From NCBI RefSeq assembly GCF_002872255.1, contig NZ_NIPR01000013.1, positions 1 to 64,000 on the forward strand: a stretch of 64,000 nucleotides of DNA, in the 5' to 3' direction. Source of the stretch: Companilactobacillus nuruki. Its GTDB lineage: Bacteria > Bacillota > Bacilli > Lactobacillales > Lactobacillaceae. The position numbers were made by a program, and so were the translations under genes. The notes under the pieces are model-generated. The model did no database searches. It worked only from the letters and a program-made list of their open reading frames with translations, and was not told the DNA's origin. Positions 63,907 to 64,000 of this stretch are shown piece by piece; position 1 is the stretch's first letter, and every line of letters begins with the position of its first letter.

Positions 63907-64000
63907 TTGAATTTAAAGGGTTTTCTATATATATTGATACCAACGTTCTTATTTAGCTCAATGGAAATTGCGCTAAAGATTGCTGGAGGACAGTTTAATC
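63907..64000 (+). CDS. EamA/DMT-family transporter, 5-prime fragment
   Basis: TTG 63907, with GGGGATGA ahead, opens MNLKGFLYILIPTFLFSS and MEIALKIAGGQFN, which resembles the first helix of EamA (DMT) exporters. Only about 31 residues lie inside the window, and the rest is beyond the right edge. Confidence 0.6.
   Translation, partial: MNLKGFLYILIPTFLFSSMEIALKIAGGQFN

Overview
The window looks like chromosomal DNA of a low-GC lactic acid bacterium. The evidence is AT-rich DNA, strong AGGAGG-type ribosome sites, L-2-hydroxyisocaproate dehydrogenases, mannose-family PTS genes, several secreted proteins ending in paired SLAP (S-layer-protein-A-like) domains, an LtaS-type enzyme and CcpA-type cre sites. 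The protein set points to the Lactobacillaceae, perhaps the Companilactobacillus (old L. alimentarius/farciminis) group. That placement is inference.

Layout. 0.2-2.4 kb: two L-2-hydroxyacid dehydrogenase paralogues. 2.6-12 kb: an amino-sugar catabolic locus with a GntR regulator, PTS EIIB/C/D/A, an unfamiliar glycoside-hydrolase-like protein, an AgaS-type isomerase/deaminase and two near-identical NagA deacetylases, the second with its own operator and cre site. 12-24.5 kb: a phosphodiesterase, secreted Ig-like and SLAP proteins, a zinc-ribbon membrane protein, a MacB-type ABC transporter beside a two-component system, a tyrosine-phosphatase-like protein and a GT2 glycosyltransferase. 24.6-33 kb: a BspA-like SLAP protein, two MerR-controlled redox genes, a glutamine amidotransferase and tandem WYL regulators. 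33-38 kb: YueI-prs, a cre-controlled phospho-beta-glucosidase, an XRE/DUF2975 pair and a pair of related unknown proteins. 38-41 kb: a MucBP-like SLAP protein flanked by three tiny membrane proteins. 41-55 kb: mostly housekeeping genes (P-type ATPase, HAD phosphatase, Fe-S-type protein, CorC/HlyC protein, short 6-phosphogluconate dehydrogenase, CrcB pair, YedK, RlmA) plus a 560-bp gene-free element with terminal inverted repeats (48333-48892). 55-59 kb: an overlapping three-gene operon encoding a nuclease-fused XPD/DinG-like helicase, a PD-(D/E)XK-like protein and an sce7725-like protein. 59-64 kb: a dehydrogenase, a YitT protein, a flavodoxin-fold reductase, an LtaS-like enzyme and the start of an EamA transporter.

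How the genes work together. The PTS locus should import and phosphorylate an amino-sugar-containing glycan, cleave it, deacetylate GlcNAc-6-P or GalNAc-6-P with NagA, and deaminate/isomerise the product with AgaS. The layout recalls galacto-N-biose operons, but the usual GH35 enzyme is replaced by a protein I cannot assign to a family. The SLAP proteins form a cell-surface set. One SLAP gene shares a 15-bp palindrome with the WYL regulator genes, which suggests a small regulon.

The best candidates for undescribed biology are the helicase/nuclease/sce7725 operon (its helicase appears to have lost the four Fe-S cysteines), the glycosidase-like gene in the PTS locus, the MITE-like element at 48.3-48.9 kb, the WYL/SLAP palindrome set, and a family of terminators sharing nearly the same upper-stem sequence. 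No tRNA, rRNA, CRISPR array, transposase or prophage gene was recognised.
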